Positions 12,189 to 18,447 of a stretch of 18,447 bases of DNA are shown here, piece by piece (the first letter of the stretch is position 1; every line of letters begins with the position of its first letter). The DNA is taken from contig DASTGO010000251.1 of assembly GCA_035719045.1 (NCBI GenBank), forward strand, positions 1 to 18,447, given 5' to 3'. Both the position numbers and the translations under genes were made by a program. The notes beneath the pieces were generated by a model. The model was not told where the DNA came from, made no database searches, and worked only from the letters and a program-made list of their open reading frames with translations. The stretch comes from DASTGO01 sp035719045 (GTDB lineage: Bacteria > Actinomycetota > Actinomycetes > Actinomycetales > Kineosporiaceae).

Positions 12189-13271
12189 TCAGGAGGCGGA
12201 GGCCTTCACCCAGCGGTCCAGCAACTCGGCGGCGGCACCGGAGTCGACGGCCCGGGCCGCCTGCTCCAGCCCCGCGGACAGCCGCTCCACCAGGCCCTCG
12301 GCGGTCGTGGGCACGGGGACCGCCCCCTGCGCCGCGGCACCCTGGGCGGCGACGATCGCGGCGGCCGCGTTGAGCAGCACGGTGTCCCGGATCGGCCCGG
12401 CGGTACCGGCGAGCAGGTCGCGGATGACACCGGCGTTGTGCCGGGCGTCCCCGCCCCGCAGCTGCGCGAGCGTGGCCGGGGCCAGTCCGAGCGCCTGCGG
12501 ATCCAGGGCCACGTCGACGCTACTGCCACCGCCGACCAGCCAGACCCGGCTCGGCCCGGTGGTGGAGAGCTCGTCCAGGCCGTCGTCGCCGCGGAAGACC
12601 AGCGCGCTGGACCCGCGGTCGGCCAGCACCCCGGCGACGATCGGGGCCATCCGCAGATTGGCCACCCCGACCGCCCCCGCCCCCGGCAGCGCCGGATTCG
12701 TCAGCGGGCCCAGGTAGTTGAACGCCGTGGGGACGCCCAGCTGGCTGCGGGCCGGAGCCGCATGCCGGAACGCCGGGTGGAACACCTGGGCGAAGCAGAA
12801 GGTGATCCCGACCTCGGCGGCCAGCTCCGCGACCCGCTGCGGCGGCAGGTCCAGGCGGACCCCGAGGGCCTCCAGCACGTCCGCTGCACCGGAGGCCGAG
12901 GACGCGGCCCGGTTGCCGTGCTTGACCACCCGGTAGCCGGCGGCGGCCACGACGATCGCCGCCGTGGTGGAGATGTTGACCGTGTGCCGACGGTCCCCAC
13001 CGGTGCCGACGACGTCCACGCACGGTCCGGGAACCTCGATCCGGACCGCGTGCTGGAGCATGGTGTCCACCAGGCCGGCCAGCTCGTCGACCGTCTCGCC
13101 CTTGGCCCGCAGCGCGACCAGGAAGCCCGCCAGCTGGCCGGTGGCCGCCTCGGCGGTCATCACCTGCTCCATGGCCCAGGCGGTCTGGGGGCGGGTGAGG
13201 TTCTCACCGTCCAGGAGGGCGCCGATCAGGCCGGGCCAGGTCACCGCCTCCGGTTCGGACACCATGCCCAC
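12189..13271 (-). CDS. trpD: Anthranilate phosphoribosyltransferase
   Basis: A 360-residue TrpD, which joins anthranilate to PRPP in the second step of tryptophan synthesis. Landmarks: an N-terminal helical domain beginning TWPGLIGALLDGENL; the PRPP-binding GTGGD (89-93) followed by NIST (99-102); KHGNRAASSASGAADVLEALG at about 117-137; FHPAFRHAAPARSQLGVPTAFN around 164-185; and the Mg-binding DGLDE at 230-234. Length is normal. GTG 13271 is chosen because AGGA lies 7 nt upstream, inside the end of the preceding gene; ATG 13265 is an alternative with poorer spacing. It stands apart from other trp genes. It begins 3 bp after the stop of the receiver-domain gene, so the two are very probably translated from one mRNA. 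Confidence 0.96.
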   Translation of the reverse strand: MGMVSEPEAVTWPGLIGALLDGENLTRPQTAWAMEQVMTAEAATGQLAGFLVALRAKGETVDELAGLVDTMLQHAVRIEVPGPCVDVVGTGGDRRHTVNISTTAAIVVAAAGYRVVKHGNRAASSASGAADVLEALGVRLDLPPQRVAELAAEVGITFCFAQVFHPAFRHAAPARSQLGVPTAFNYLGPLTNPALPGAGAVGVANLRMAPIVAGVLADRGSSALVFRGDDGLDELSTTGPSRVWLVGGGSSVDVALDPQALGLAPATLAQLRGGDARHNAGVIRDLLAGTAGPIRDTVLLNAAAAIVAAQGAAAQGAVPVPTTAEGLVERLSAGLEQAARAVDSGAAAELLDRWVKASAS

Positions 13272-13274
13272 GGA

Positions 13275-13709
13275 TCAGTCCTGCCCGCGACGGGCCAGGC
13301 CGGCGACCGCCTCGGCGACCGCGACCGGGTCCAGCGGGTGCGGCACCGCGGCGTCTGCGCGGGACCAGGCGGCCAGCCAGGCGTCCTGCGGCCGGCCGGT
13401 GAGGACGAGCACCGGCGGGCACTCGTACACCTCGTCCTTGAGCTGCTTGCACAGGCCCAGGCCGCCGGCCGGGACGGCCTCCCCGTCCAGGACGAGCAGG
13501 TCGAAGCGGCGGGAGTCCACCTCCGCCAGCACGGCCGCGGGGGTGGCGCACTCGGTCCAGGTCACGGGGGGCACATCGGCGGCCGGGCGGCGCCCGACGG
13601 CGAGCCGCACCGCGGCCCGGGTGTCCGTGTCGTCGCTGTACAGCAGGACCGACAGTTCCTGCTGGGCGGCGGACGCGTGGGGTCCGGTCGGGGCCGGGCT
13701 GCTCGCCAT
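13275..13709 (-). CDS. Atypical receiver-domain (response-regulator-like) protein
   Basis: A 144-residue single-domain protein with a CheY-like layout and no DNA-binding output domain. The first strand SVLLYSDD supplies the acidic pair, LLVLDGEAVPAGG holds the candidate phospho-acceptor Asp, and PPVLVLTGRP supplies the Thr-containing strand. The usual C-terminal Lys-Pro is replaced: DAAVPHPLDP has His where the conserved lysine is expected. It therefore may not be phosphorylated in the normal way. It resembles an actinobacterial family that I recall includes Rv3143, encoded beside the nuo operon. ATG 13709 is supported by GGAG 6 nt upstream; longer frames run into the regulatory region. It precedes trpD by 3 bp and is divergent from ctaE. 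Confidence 0.78.
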   Translation of the reverse strand: MASSPAPTGPHASAAQQELSVLLYSDDTDTRAAVRLAVGRRPAADVPPVTWTECATPAAVLAEVDSRRFDLLVLDGEAVPAGGLGLCKQLKDEVYECPPVLVLTGRPQDAWLAAWSRADAAVPHPLDPVAVAEAVAGLARRGQD

Positions 13710-13748
13710 GGTCGTCTCCGGGTTCTCGGTTCCGGGTATGTTCCGGGG

Positions 13749-13767
13749 GACCGGTGTGTTTCCGGTC
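13749..13767. promoter_or_regulatory. Inverted repeat upstream of the receiver-trpD genes
   Basis: GACCGG (13749-13754) and CCGGTC (13762-13767) with a 7-nt spacer, 40 bp before the receiver gene start on the minus strand. It is a possible operator. Six-bp GC-rich arms can arise by chance. Confidence 0.25.
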
Positions 13768-14030
13768 ACCCTTCGGGGCTGCCGCACCGCCCGATCCGTT
13801 TCCGGCGGCGGTCCGCCACACTGACGTCCGGGCGTGGTCCCGGCGCGTCAGCAGGGATCGTACCCGTGGGGGAGCGAGGGCCCGCGGGGCGCCGTCGGTC
13901 GCGCCGGAACGACCGTCGATCGTGGTCAGAGGCGGTGGACGGGCACCCCGGGGCCCCCGCGGCGGGGACCGGCGGCCGGTGCCGCCACGCCGGGCGGATG
14001 AGGGGGCTTGAGCTGCGGCCCGATCCGTAG

Positions 14031-14049
14031 GAAGGTAAGCATTACCTGA
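14031..14049. promoter_or_regulatory. Iron-box-like operator upstream of ctaE-qcrCAB
   Basis: The core AGGTAA-GCA-TTACCT (14033-14047) is a perfect inverted repeat. Aligned to the 19-bp DtxR/IdeR consensus, the site GAAGGTAAGCATTACCTGA matches 13 of 19 by eye, with AGG-N9-CCT in exact register. It stands in a locally AT-richer patch about 100 bp before the ctaE start. The regulator is inferred. Confidence 0.42.
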
Positions 14050-14061
14050 AACCGTCCCCAT

Positions 14062-14080
14062 GTGATGTAAGGATGATCAC
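14062..14080. promoter_or_regulatory. GTGAT-N9-ATCAC dyad upstream of ctaE
   Basis: GTGAT (14062-14066) and ATCAC (14076-14080) form a second dyad 14 bp after the iron-box-like site. Its spacing is longer than the TGTGA-N6-TCACA site of Crp/Rex proteins, so no regulator is assigned. Confidence 0.25.
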
Positions 14081-14135
14081 GGCGCGGTTGATAGTTCAGG
14101 GAACCCTCTACCGCGGCACCCGCGGAGTCGGGCAA

Positions 14136-14141
14136 TAATGT
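14136..14141 (+). promoter_or_regulatory. Leaderless -10 element of ctaE
   Basis: TAATGT lies 5 nt before GTG 14147, and no Shine-Dalgarno is present. The ATG at 14138 falls inside the box and would not be transcribed from it, which favours GTG 14147. Confidence 0.5.
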
Positions 14142-14146
14142 GGCCC

Positions 14147-14806
14147 GTGGCGACCGCATCCATCGCAGAGCCCGCGCACGGGCACGTGACAGTCAACCGA
14201 CCCAACATGGTTCAAGTGGGCACCATCGTGTGGCTCGCGAGTGAACTCATGTTCTTCGCCGGGCTGTTCGCGATCTACTTCACCATCCGCGCCGTGCGCC
14301 CCGATCTGTGGGCGACCGAGCCGCTGAAGCTGAACATCCCGTTCTCCTTCGCCAACACCGTCAACCTGGTCCTGACCTCGGTCTGGTGCCAGATGGGCGT
14401 GTTCGCGGCGGAACGTTTCCAGCCCGCTGCACGCGGGACCATCTGGCTGCCCTGGACCCGTGAGCACGGGTGGAAGAACTGGGGCATGCGCGAGTGGTAC
14501 GTCGTGACCTACATCTTCGGCGCCCTGTTCGTCGCCGGCCAGATCTACGAGTACGCGAACCTCGTGGTCGAGCACCTGACGCTGTCCTCCAGCGCCTACG
14601 GGTCGATCTTCTACATGGCGACCGGCTTCCACGGCCTGCACGTCACCGGCGGCCTGATCGCCTTCCTCCTGATCATCGGGCGCAGCTTCGCGGCGAAGCG
14701 GTTCGGTCACGCCGAGGCCACCAGCGCCATCGTGACGTCGTACTACTGGCACTTCGTCGACGTGGTCTGGATCGGCCTGTTCTTCACCATCTACATCCTC
14801 AAGTAA
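14147..14806 (+). CDS. ctaE: Cytochrome c oxidase subunit III (aa3 type)
   Basis: A 219-residue membrane subunit that stabilises the aa3 core and is thought to help proton uptake. It has the five-helix short form typical of actinobacteria. Recognisable blocks include MVQVGTIVWLASELMFFAGLF near the N-terminus (positions 21-41), REWYVVTYIFGALFVAGQIYEY in the middle, FYMATGFHGLHVTGGLIAF, and the ending YYWHFVDVVWIGLFFTIYILK. The ELMFF glutamate and the FHGLHV histidines match conserved family positions. GTG 14147 is favoured by the leaderless -10 box and gives the start VATASIAEPAHGH. First gene of ctaE-qcrC-qcrA-qcrB, with 77 bp before qcrC. Confidence 0.97.
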   Translation: MATASIAEPAHGHVTVNRPNMVQVGTIVWLASELMFFAGLFAIYFTIRAVRPDLWATEPLKLNIPFSFANTVNLVLTSVWCQMGVFAAERFQPAARGTIWLPWTREHGWKNWGMREWYVVTYIFGALFVAGQIYEYANLVVEHLTLSSSAYGSIFYMATGFHGLHVTGGLIAFLLIIGRSFAAKRFGHAEATSAIVTSYYWHFVDVVWIGLFFTIYILK

Positions 14807-14871
14807 GCAAGCCCACCCGGGCAGCCGCCACCGACCGCCCCCGGACCATCGTCGACTTCTCCCGTCCGACC

Positions 14872-14878
14872 AGGAGAG
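14872..14878 (+). promoter_or_regulatory. Ribosome binding site of qcrC
   Basis: AGGAGAG lies 5 nt before GTG 14884 and decides this start over the long upstream open frame that runs through ctaE. Confidence 0.75.
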
Positions 14879-14883
14879 ACATC

Positions 14884-15666
14884 GTGACCGCTCTTGCTTC
14901 CCGCCGACGACACCCGATGGCCAGGGCCGTGCTCCTGGTACTCGGTCTCGTCGTCACCGGCCTCGCCTACGCGGCCGCCGAGCCCGGTCGGGCGAATGCG
15001 GCCCAGGCGGCGGCCGACGACGTGTCGGCCGGTCGTCAGGTCTTCATCGCCAACTGCGCCACCTGCCACGGCACCAACGGCGAGGGCCGGGCGAACGCCC
15101 CCTCGCTGATCGGTGTCGGCGCCGCGGCGGTCGACTTCCAGGTGGGCACCGGCCGGATGCCGCTGCAGTCCAGTGGGCCGCAGGCCCCGAAGAACCCGGT
15201 GAAGCTGAGCCCGGACAAGATCAGCCAGCTCGCGGCCTACGTCGCCTCCCTCGGCCCCGGCGCCGCGGTTCCGGATGCCGAAGAGATCGACGCGACCAAG
15301 GGCGACCCCGCGCGCGGGGCGGACATCTTCCGCACCAACTGCGCGATGTGCCACAACTCTGCGGGCAAGGGCGGCGCCCTGACCCGCGGCAAGTACGCGC
15401 CTCCGCTGACCGGGGTCACCCCGGCGCACATGTTCGAGGCGATGGAGACCGGCCCGCAGTCCATGCCGGTCTTCAACGACCAGACGCTGGACCCGCAGAG
15501 CAAGCGGGACATCATCTCCTTCCTCACCACGATCGAGAAGCAGCCGAGCCCGGGTGGTCTGTCGCTCGGCGGGATCGGTCCGGTGAGTGAGGGTCTGGTG
15601 GCATGGCTGATCGGGCTCGCCCTGCTGGTCGGGTGCGCGGTCTGGTTGGGAGCCAAGGCATCGTGA
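14884..15666 (+). CDS. qcrC: Di-heme cytochrome c subunit of the bc1 complex
   Basis: A 260-residue cytochrome cc that replaces c1 and soluble cytochrome c in actinobacteria, wiring the bc1 complex directly to the CuA site of CtaC. An N-terminal signal/anchor helix (about 13-31) is followed by two cytochrome c domains. The first heme site is CATCH with Cys58, Cys61, His62 and axial candidate Met92 (GRMPL). The second is CAMCH with Cys153, Cys156, His157 and axial candidate Met194 (SMPVF). A C-terminal helix (about 236-256) anchors the protein in the membrane. GTG 14884 has a strong ribosome site. Its TGA overlaps the qcrA GTG by 4 bp (GTGA), so the two are translationally coupled. Confidence 0.97.
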   Translation: MTALASRRRHPMARAVLLVLGLVVTGLAYAAAEPGRANAAQAAADDVSAGRQVFIANCATCHGTNGEGRANAPSLIGVGAAAVDFQVGTGRMPLQSSGPQAPKNPVKLSPDKISQLAAYVASLGPGAAVPDAEEIDATKGDPARGADIFRTNCAMCHNSAGKGGALTRGKYAPPLTGVTPAHMFEAMETGPQSMPVFNDQTLDPQSKRDIISFLTTIEKQPSPGGLSLGGIGPVSEGLVAWLIGLALLVGCAVWLGAKAS

Positions 15667-16724
15667 GCGACGGGAACGAGACGATGAGTACGCACGACGA
15701 CGCCGGTCACGCGACCGAGGTCGCCACCACGGAATCGGCGGGGCAGCCGGCCGCCCGGTTCGACAACCCCGGTCTTCCGGAGCACCAGCACCGGGTGACC
15801 GATGTCGACCCCAAGGCCGCCAAGCGCGCCGAGCGTCAGGTCGCCCTGATGTTCCTGCTCTCGGTGGTGGGCACCCTGATCGTTCTGGTCACCTACTTCA
15901 GCGTGAAGTACGAGGGCCACAACGACCTGATGTCGCGGCTGACCCAGGTGCAGCACTCGACCGTCCTGATGGGGCTGGGCATGTTCCTCGCCCTGTTCGG
16001 GATCGGTGCCGGTGCGGTGCACTGGGCCAAGACGCTGATGCCCGACGACGAGCGGGTGGAGTACCGGCACCTGCAGCGGTCCTCCGAGGAGGACCGGGCG
16101 GCGGCCGTGGGCATCCTGCGGGAGGGCGCGGAGGAGGTCGGCCTCGGCCGGCGGCCGCTGATCCGCAACACCCTGATCGGTGCCCTGGCGCTCTTCCCGC
16201 TGCCGGCCGTGGTCCTGTTGCGTGACACGGGCCCGATGCCCGGTCGCGACCTGGAGACCACGGTCTGGAAGCAGGGCACCCGGCTGGTCAAGGACCCCGA
16301 GGGCGGCGCGGTCAAGGCGTCCGACCTCACCCTCGGCTCGATCGTGCACATCATGCCGGAGGGCATCGAGAAGACCGCGGACCCGGCGGCGGAGCGGGCC
16401 AAGGCCGCCGTCCTGCTGGTGCGTCTCGACCCGGCCGACCTCAACGAGGAGTCCAAGAAGGGCGCCTACGAGGGGATCGTCGCCTACTCGAAGATCTGCA
16501 CCCACCTCGGGTGCCCGGTGGCCCTGTACGAGCAGCGCACGCACCACCTGCTCTGCCCGTGCCACCAGTCGACCTTCGACCTCACGGACAACTGCCGGGT
16601 GGTCTTCGGTCCCGCGAAGCGGCCCCTGCCGCAGCTGCCGATTACCGTTGACGACGAGGGATACCTGGTGGCGGCTGCTGGGTTCAACCAGCCGGTCGGC
16701 CCAAGCTTCTGGGAGCGGGCATGA
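15663..16724 (+). CDS. qcrA: Rieske iron-sulfur subunit of the bc1 complex
   Basis: A 353-residue actinobacterial Rieske protein that accepts an electron from menaquinol at the Qo site and passes it to QcrC. A charged N-terminal region of about 60 residues precedes three predicted membrane helices (about 60-81, 101-120, 169-187), where canonical Rieske proteins have one. The C-terminal Rieske domain has CTHLGCPV (279-286) and CPCHQSTFDL (298-307): Cys279, His281, Cys298 and His301 are the 2Fe-2S ligands, and Cys284 and Cys300 form the usual disulfide. GTG 15663 overlaps the qcrC stop; ATG 15684 is a plausible alternative start seven codons in. Its stop overlaps the qcrB start (ATGA). Confidence 0.97.
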   Translation: MSDGNETMSTHDDAGHATEVATTESAGQPAARFDNPGLPEHQHRVTDVDPKAAKRAERQVALMFLLSVVGTLIVLVTYFSVKYEGHNDLMSRLTQVQHSTVLMGLGMFLALFGIGAGAVHWAKTLMPDDERVEYRHLQRSSEEDRAAAVGILREGAEEVGLGRRPLIRNTLIGALALFPLPAVVLLRDTGPMPGRDLETTVWKQGTRLVKDPEGGAVKASDLTLGSIVHIMPEGIEKTADPAAERAKAAVLLVRLDPADLNEESKKGAYEGIVAYSKICTHLGCPVALYEQRTHHLLCPCHQSTFDLTDNCRVVFGPAKRPLPQLPITVDDEGYLVAAAGFNQPVGPSFWERA

Positions 16725-18379
16725 GCACGACGACCACCAGTCCGGCCGCGAGCCTGGGCAACTTCGCCGACGAGCGGGTCGGTGCGGCCAAGACCGTGAA
16801 GGCCTTCGCGCGCAAGATCTTCCCCGACCACTGGTCGTTCATGCTGGGTGAGGTTGCGCTCTACAGCTTCATCATCCTGCTGCTGACCGGCGTCTTCCTC
16901 ACGTTCTTCTACGTGCCGAGCGTCGGCGAGACCACCTACCACGGCGCCTACGCACCGCTGGAGGGGCAGAAGGTGTCGGAGGCGTTCGCCTCGACGCTGC
17001 GGCTGTCCTTCGACATCCGGGGTGGCCTGCTCCTGCGGCAGATCCACCACTGGGCGGCGCTGCTCTTCGTGGCGGCGATGATCGTCCACATGTTCCGGGT
17101 GTTCTTCACCGGAGCGTTCCGCAAGCCCCGTGAGCTCAACTGGGTGATCGGCTCCGTCCTCGCCATCCTGGCGGTGTTCGAGGGCTTCGCCGGCTACTCC
17201 CTGCCCGACGACCTGCTGTCCGGCAACGGTCTGCGGATCGCCGAGGGCATCGTCCTGAGCATCCCGGTGGTCGGCACCTACGTGAGCTTCTTCCTCTTCG
17301 GAGGACAGTTCCCGGGCGAGATCTTCATCCCGCGGCTGTACACGATCCACGTGCTGCTGCTGCCGGGCATCTTCCTCGCCCTGATCACCGCGCACCTGCT
17401 CCTGCTGGTGGTGCAGAAGCACACCCAGTACCCGGGCCCGGGCCGGACCAACGACAACGTCGTGGGCTACCCGCTGTACCCGGTGTACATCGCCAAGGCC
17501 GGTGGCTTCTTCTTCATCGTGTTCGGTGTGACGGCCCTGCTGTCCGCGATCTTCCAGATCAACCCGGTCTGGATCTACGGGCAGTACGACCCCTCGCCGA
17601 TCAGCGCGGGTGCACAGCCCGACTGGTACATGGGCTTCATGGACGGCGCGGTCCGGCTGATTCCGGGATGGTTCGAGTTCACCGCCTTCGGGCACACGTT
17701 CTCGCTGAACATCCTGCTGCCGGCGTTCGTCCTCCCGGGCGTGCTCACCACGCTGCTGGCGATCTACCCCTGGCTGGAGGCCTGGGTCACCGGTGACCGG
17801 CGCGAGCACCACCTGCTCGACCGGCCCCGCAACGCCCCGGTCCGCACCGGCCTCGGCGTCATGGCGATCACGTTCTACGTCCTGCTGTGGATCAGCGGTG
17901 GCAACGACATCGTCGCCACCCACCTCAAGCTGTCGATCAACGACATCACCAACACGTTGCGGCTGCTGGTGATCGCGCTCCCGCCGCTGACCTTCCTGGC
18001 GACGAAGCGGATCTGCATGGGGCTGCAGCGCAAGGACCGCGAGAAGGTGCTGCACGGTCGCGAGACCGGCGTCATCTACCGGACCGAGGCGGGCGAGTAC
18101 TTCGAGGTGCACGCTCCGCTCGAGCCGCAGGCCCAGTGGGTTCTCGTCCAGCACGAGACCTACCGGCCGCTGGAACTGGAGGCGGCCGTCGACGAGAACG
18201 GCGTGGCGCGTCCGTCCGGCCGGTTCACGGGGATGCGGCGGCGGCTGGCGAAGTTCTACTTCGAGGACCGGATCGAGCCCGTCACCCCGGCCGAGCTGGC
18301 TGCGGCCCACAACGGGCACGGCCACCACGCGGTGGAGTCCGGCGACGGGGCCCAGGCGCAGGTCACCTCGGGCCACTGA
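16721..18379 (+). CDS. qcrB: Cytochrome b subunit of the bc1 complex
   Basis: The 552-residue menaquinol-oxidising di-heme cytochrome b. Heme ligand pairs are His109/His123 (QIHHWAALLFVAAMIVHMF) and His210/His225 (TIHVLLLPGIFLALITAHL). The 15-residue separation of the second pair is like cytochrome b6 and other Gram-positive-type b subunits. The Qo-site motif is PDWY (300-303), the actinobacterial form of PEWY. About eight helices are followed by a cytoplasmic C-terminal extension of more than 100 residues (from about 430), ending in a His-rich segment HNGHGHH. This is the subunit targeted by telacebec (Q203) in mycobacteria. ATG 16721 overlaps the qcrA stop by 4 bp. Last gene of the operon; a terminator starts 17 bp after its stop. 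Confidence 0.98.
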   Translation: MSTTTTSPAASLGNFADERVGAAKTVKAFARKIFPDHWSFMLGEVALYSFIILLLTGVFLTFFYVPSVGETTYHGAYAPLEGQKVSEAFASTLRLSFDIRGGLLLRQIHHWAALLFVAAMIVHMFRVFFTGAFRKPRELNWVIGSVLAILAVFEGFAGYSLPDDLLSGNGLRIAEGIVLSIPVVGTYVSFFLFGGQFPGEIFIPRLYTIHVLLLPGIFLALITAHLLLLVVQKHTQYPGPGRTNDNVVGYPLYPVYIAKAGGFFFIVFGVTALLSAIFQINPVWIYGQYDPSPISAGAQPDWYMGFMDGAVRLIPGWFEFTAFGHTFSLNILLPAFVLPGVLTTLLAIYPWLEAWVTGDRREHHLLDRPRNAPVRTGLGVMAITFYVLLWISGGNDIVATHLKLSINDITNTLRLLVIALPPLTFLATKRICMGLQRKDREKVLHGRETGVIYRTEAGEYFEVHAPLEPQAQWVLVQHETYRPLELEAAVDENGVARPSGRFTGMRRRLAKFYFEDRIEPVTPAELAAAHNGHGHHAVESGDGAQAQVTSGH

Positions 18380-18395
18380 TCCGACAGGCACGGCC

Positions 18396-18443
18396 CTGCG
18401 GGGCGCCCTTCCCGGTCGGGGAGGGGCGCCCCGCAGGCGTTTT
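18396..18443 (+). terminator. Intrinsic terminator of ctaE-qcrCAB
   Basis: CTGCGGGGCGCCC (18396-18408) pairs perfectly with GGGCGCCCCGCAG (18424-18436). The stem continues inward through TTCCC with GGGAG-type pairs to a small loop, about 18 bp in all. GCG and then TTTT follow at 18440-18443. Confidence 0.93.
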
Positions 18444-18447
18444 GCAG

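Larger units (their letters stand above)
13710..14146. other. 437-bp divergent intergenic region between the receiver gene and ctaE
   Basis: No credible gene is seen here. The part near the receiver gene is GC-rich with an inverted repeat at 13749-13767. From about 14030 the base composition drops, and dyads at 14033-14047 and 14062-14080 lead up to the leaderless ctaE start. It looks like the control region for ctaE-qcrCAB and the receiver-trpD pair. Confidence 0.6.

Noticed and set aside
13754..14011. Possible small gene in the receiver/ctaE gap
   Set aside because: Arg/Pro/Ala-rich, no ribosome site or -10 box in place, and it spans a likely control region.
12132..14030. A 632-codon plus-strand frame across trpD and the receiver gene
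   Set aside because: Opposite to two clear minus-strand genes; the sequence has only shadow-type composition.
14061..14080. Crp or Rex binding site (TGTGA...TCAC)
   Set aside because: The half-sites are too far apart for the TGTGA-N6-TCACA arrangement; kept only as an unassigned dyad.
16484..18391. A 635-codon open frame on the minus strand opposite qcrA and qcrB
   Set aside because: Its composition (Asp, Glu, His, Val, Gln, Arg rich, no fold motifs) is what the complement of GC-biased codons gives, and the plus strand encodes unmistakable QcrB.

Overview
The window is chromosomal DNA from a high-GC actinobacterium. The evidence is strong GC bias in third codon positions, GTG/TTG starts, an actinobacterial-type cytochrome bc1-aa3 gene set (di-heme cytochrome c QcrC, Rieske protein with three predicted N-terminal membrane segments, subunit IV CtaF), and a gene neighbourhood like that around Rv2192c-Rv2206 of Mycobacterium tuberculosis as I remember it. 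I cannot fix the genus. The embedded ctaD, the aat gene and the absence of asnB and mmpS3 argue against Mycobacterium and suggest a Frankia/Nakamurella-like or related lineage (inference).

Layout. Positions 1-2520 hold housekeeping and accessory genes: the N-terminal part of an MBL-fold hydrolase running off the left edge (-), a 70-residue conserved actinobacterial protein (+), an aldo/keto reductase (-) and a DUF3043 membrane protein (-). Positions 2700-7806 are a run of plus-strand metabolic genes: M20 peptidase, glycerate kinase, ErpA-type Fe-S carrier, adenosine kinase-like PfkB kinase and leucyl/phenylalanyl-tRNA-protein transferase (aat). Positions 8005-11054 are the aa3 oxidase operon ctaC-ctaD-ctaF, ending at a strong hairpin. 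A rhomboid-family membrane protein (+) then converges on a minus-strand pair, a degenerate receiver-domain protein followed by trpD. Positions 14147-18379 are ctaE-qcrC-qcrA-qcrB, with 4-bp overlaps at qcrC/qcrA and qcrA/qcrB, closed by a classic intrinsic terminator at the right edge.

How the genes fit together. QcrB, QcrA and QcrC form the menaquinol:cytochrome c reductase. QcrC passes electrons to the CuA site of CtaC, and CtaD/E/F complete the oxidase, so the two operons together encode one respiratory supercomplex. ErpA serves Fe-S cluster delivery, of which the Rieske protein is one conceivable client. The other genes have no obvious direct role in respiration.

Signals beyond the genes. 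Seven or eight genes appear to be leaderless: a TANNNT -10-like hexamer lies 5-8 nt before the start codon with no Shine-Dalgarno, and this decides several starts. Both respiratory operons carry palindromes upstream that resemble DtxR/IdeR iron boxes (7853-7871 and 14031-14049). This is the most testable regulatory idea here. I found no CRISPR array, insertion sequence, phage gene, tRNA, rRNA or defence system, and I do not see a wholly new multi-gene system.
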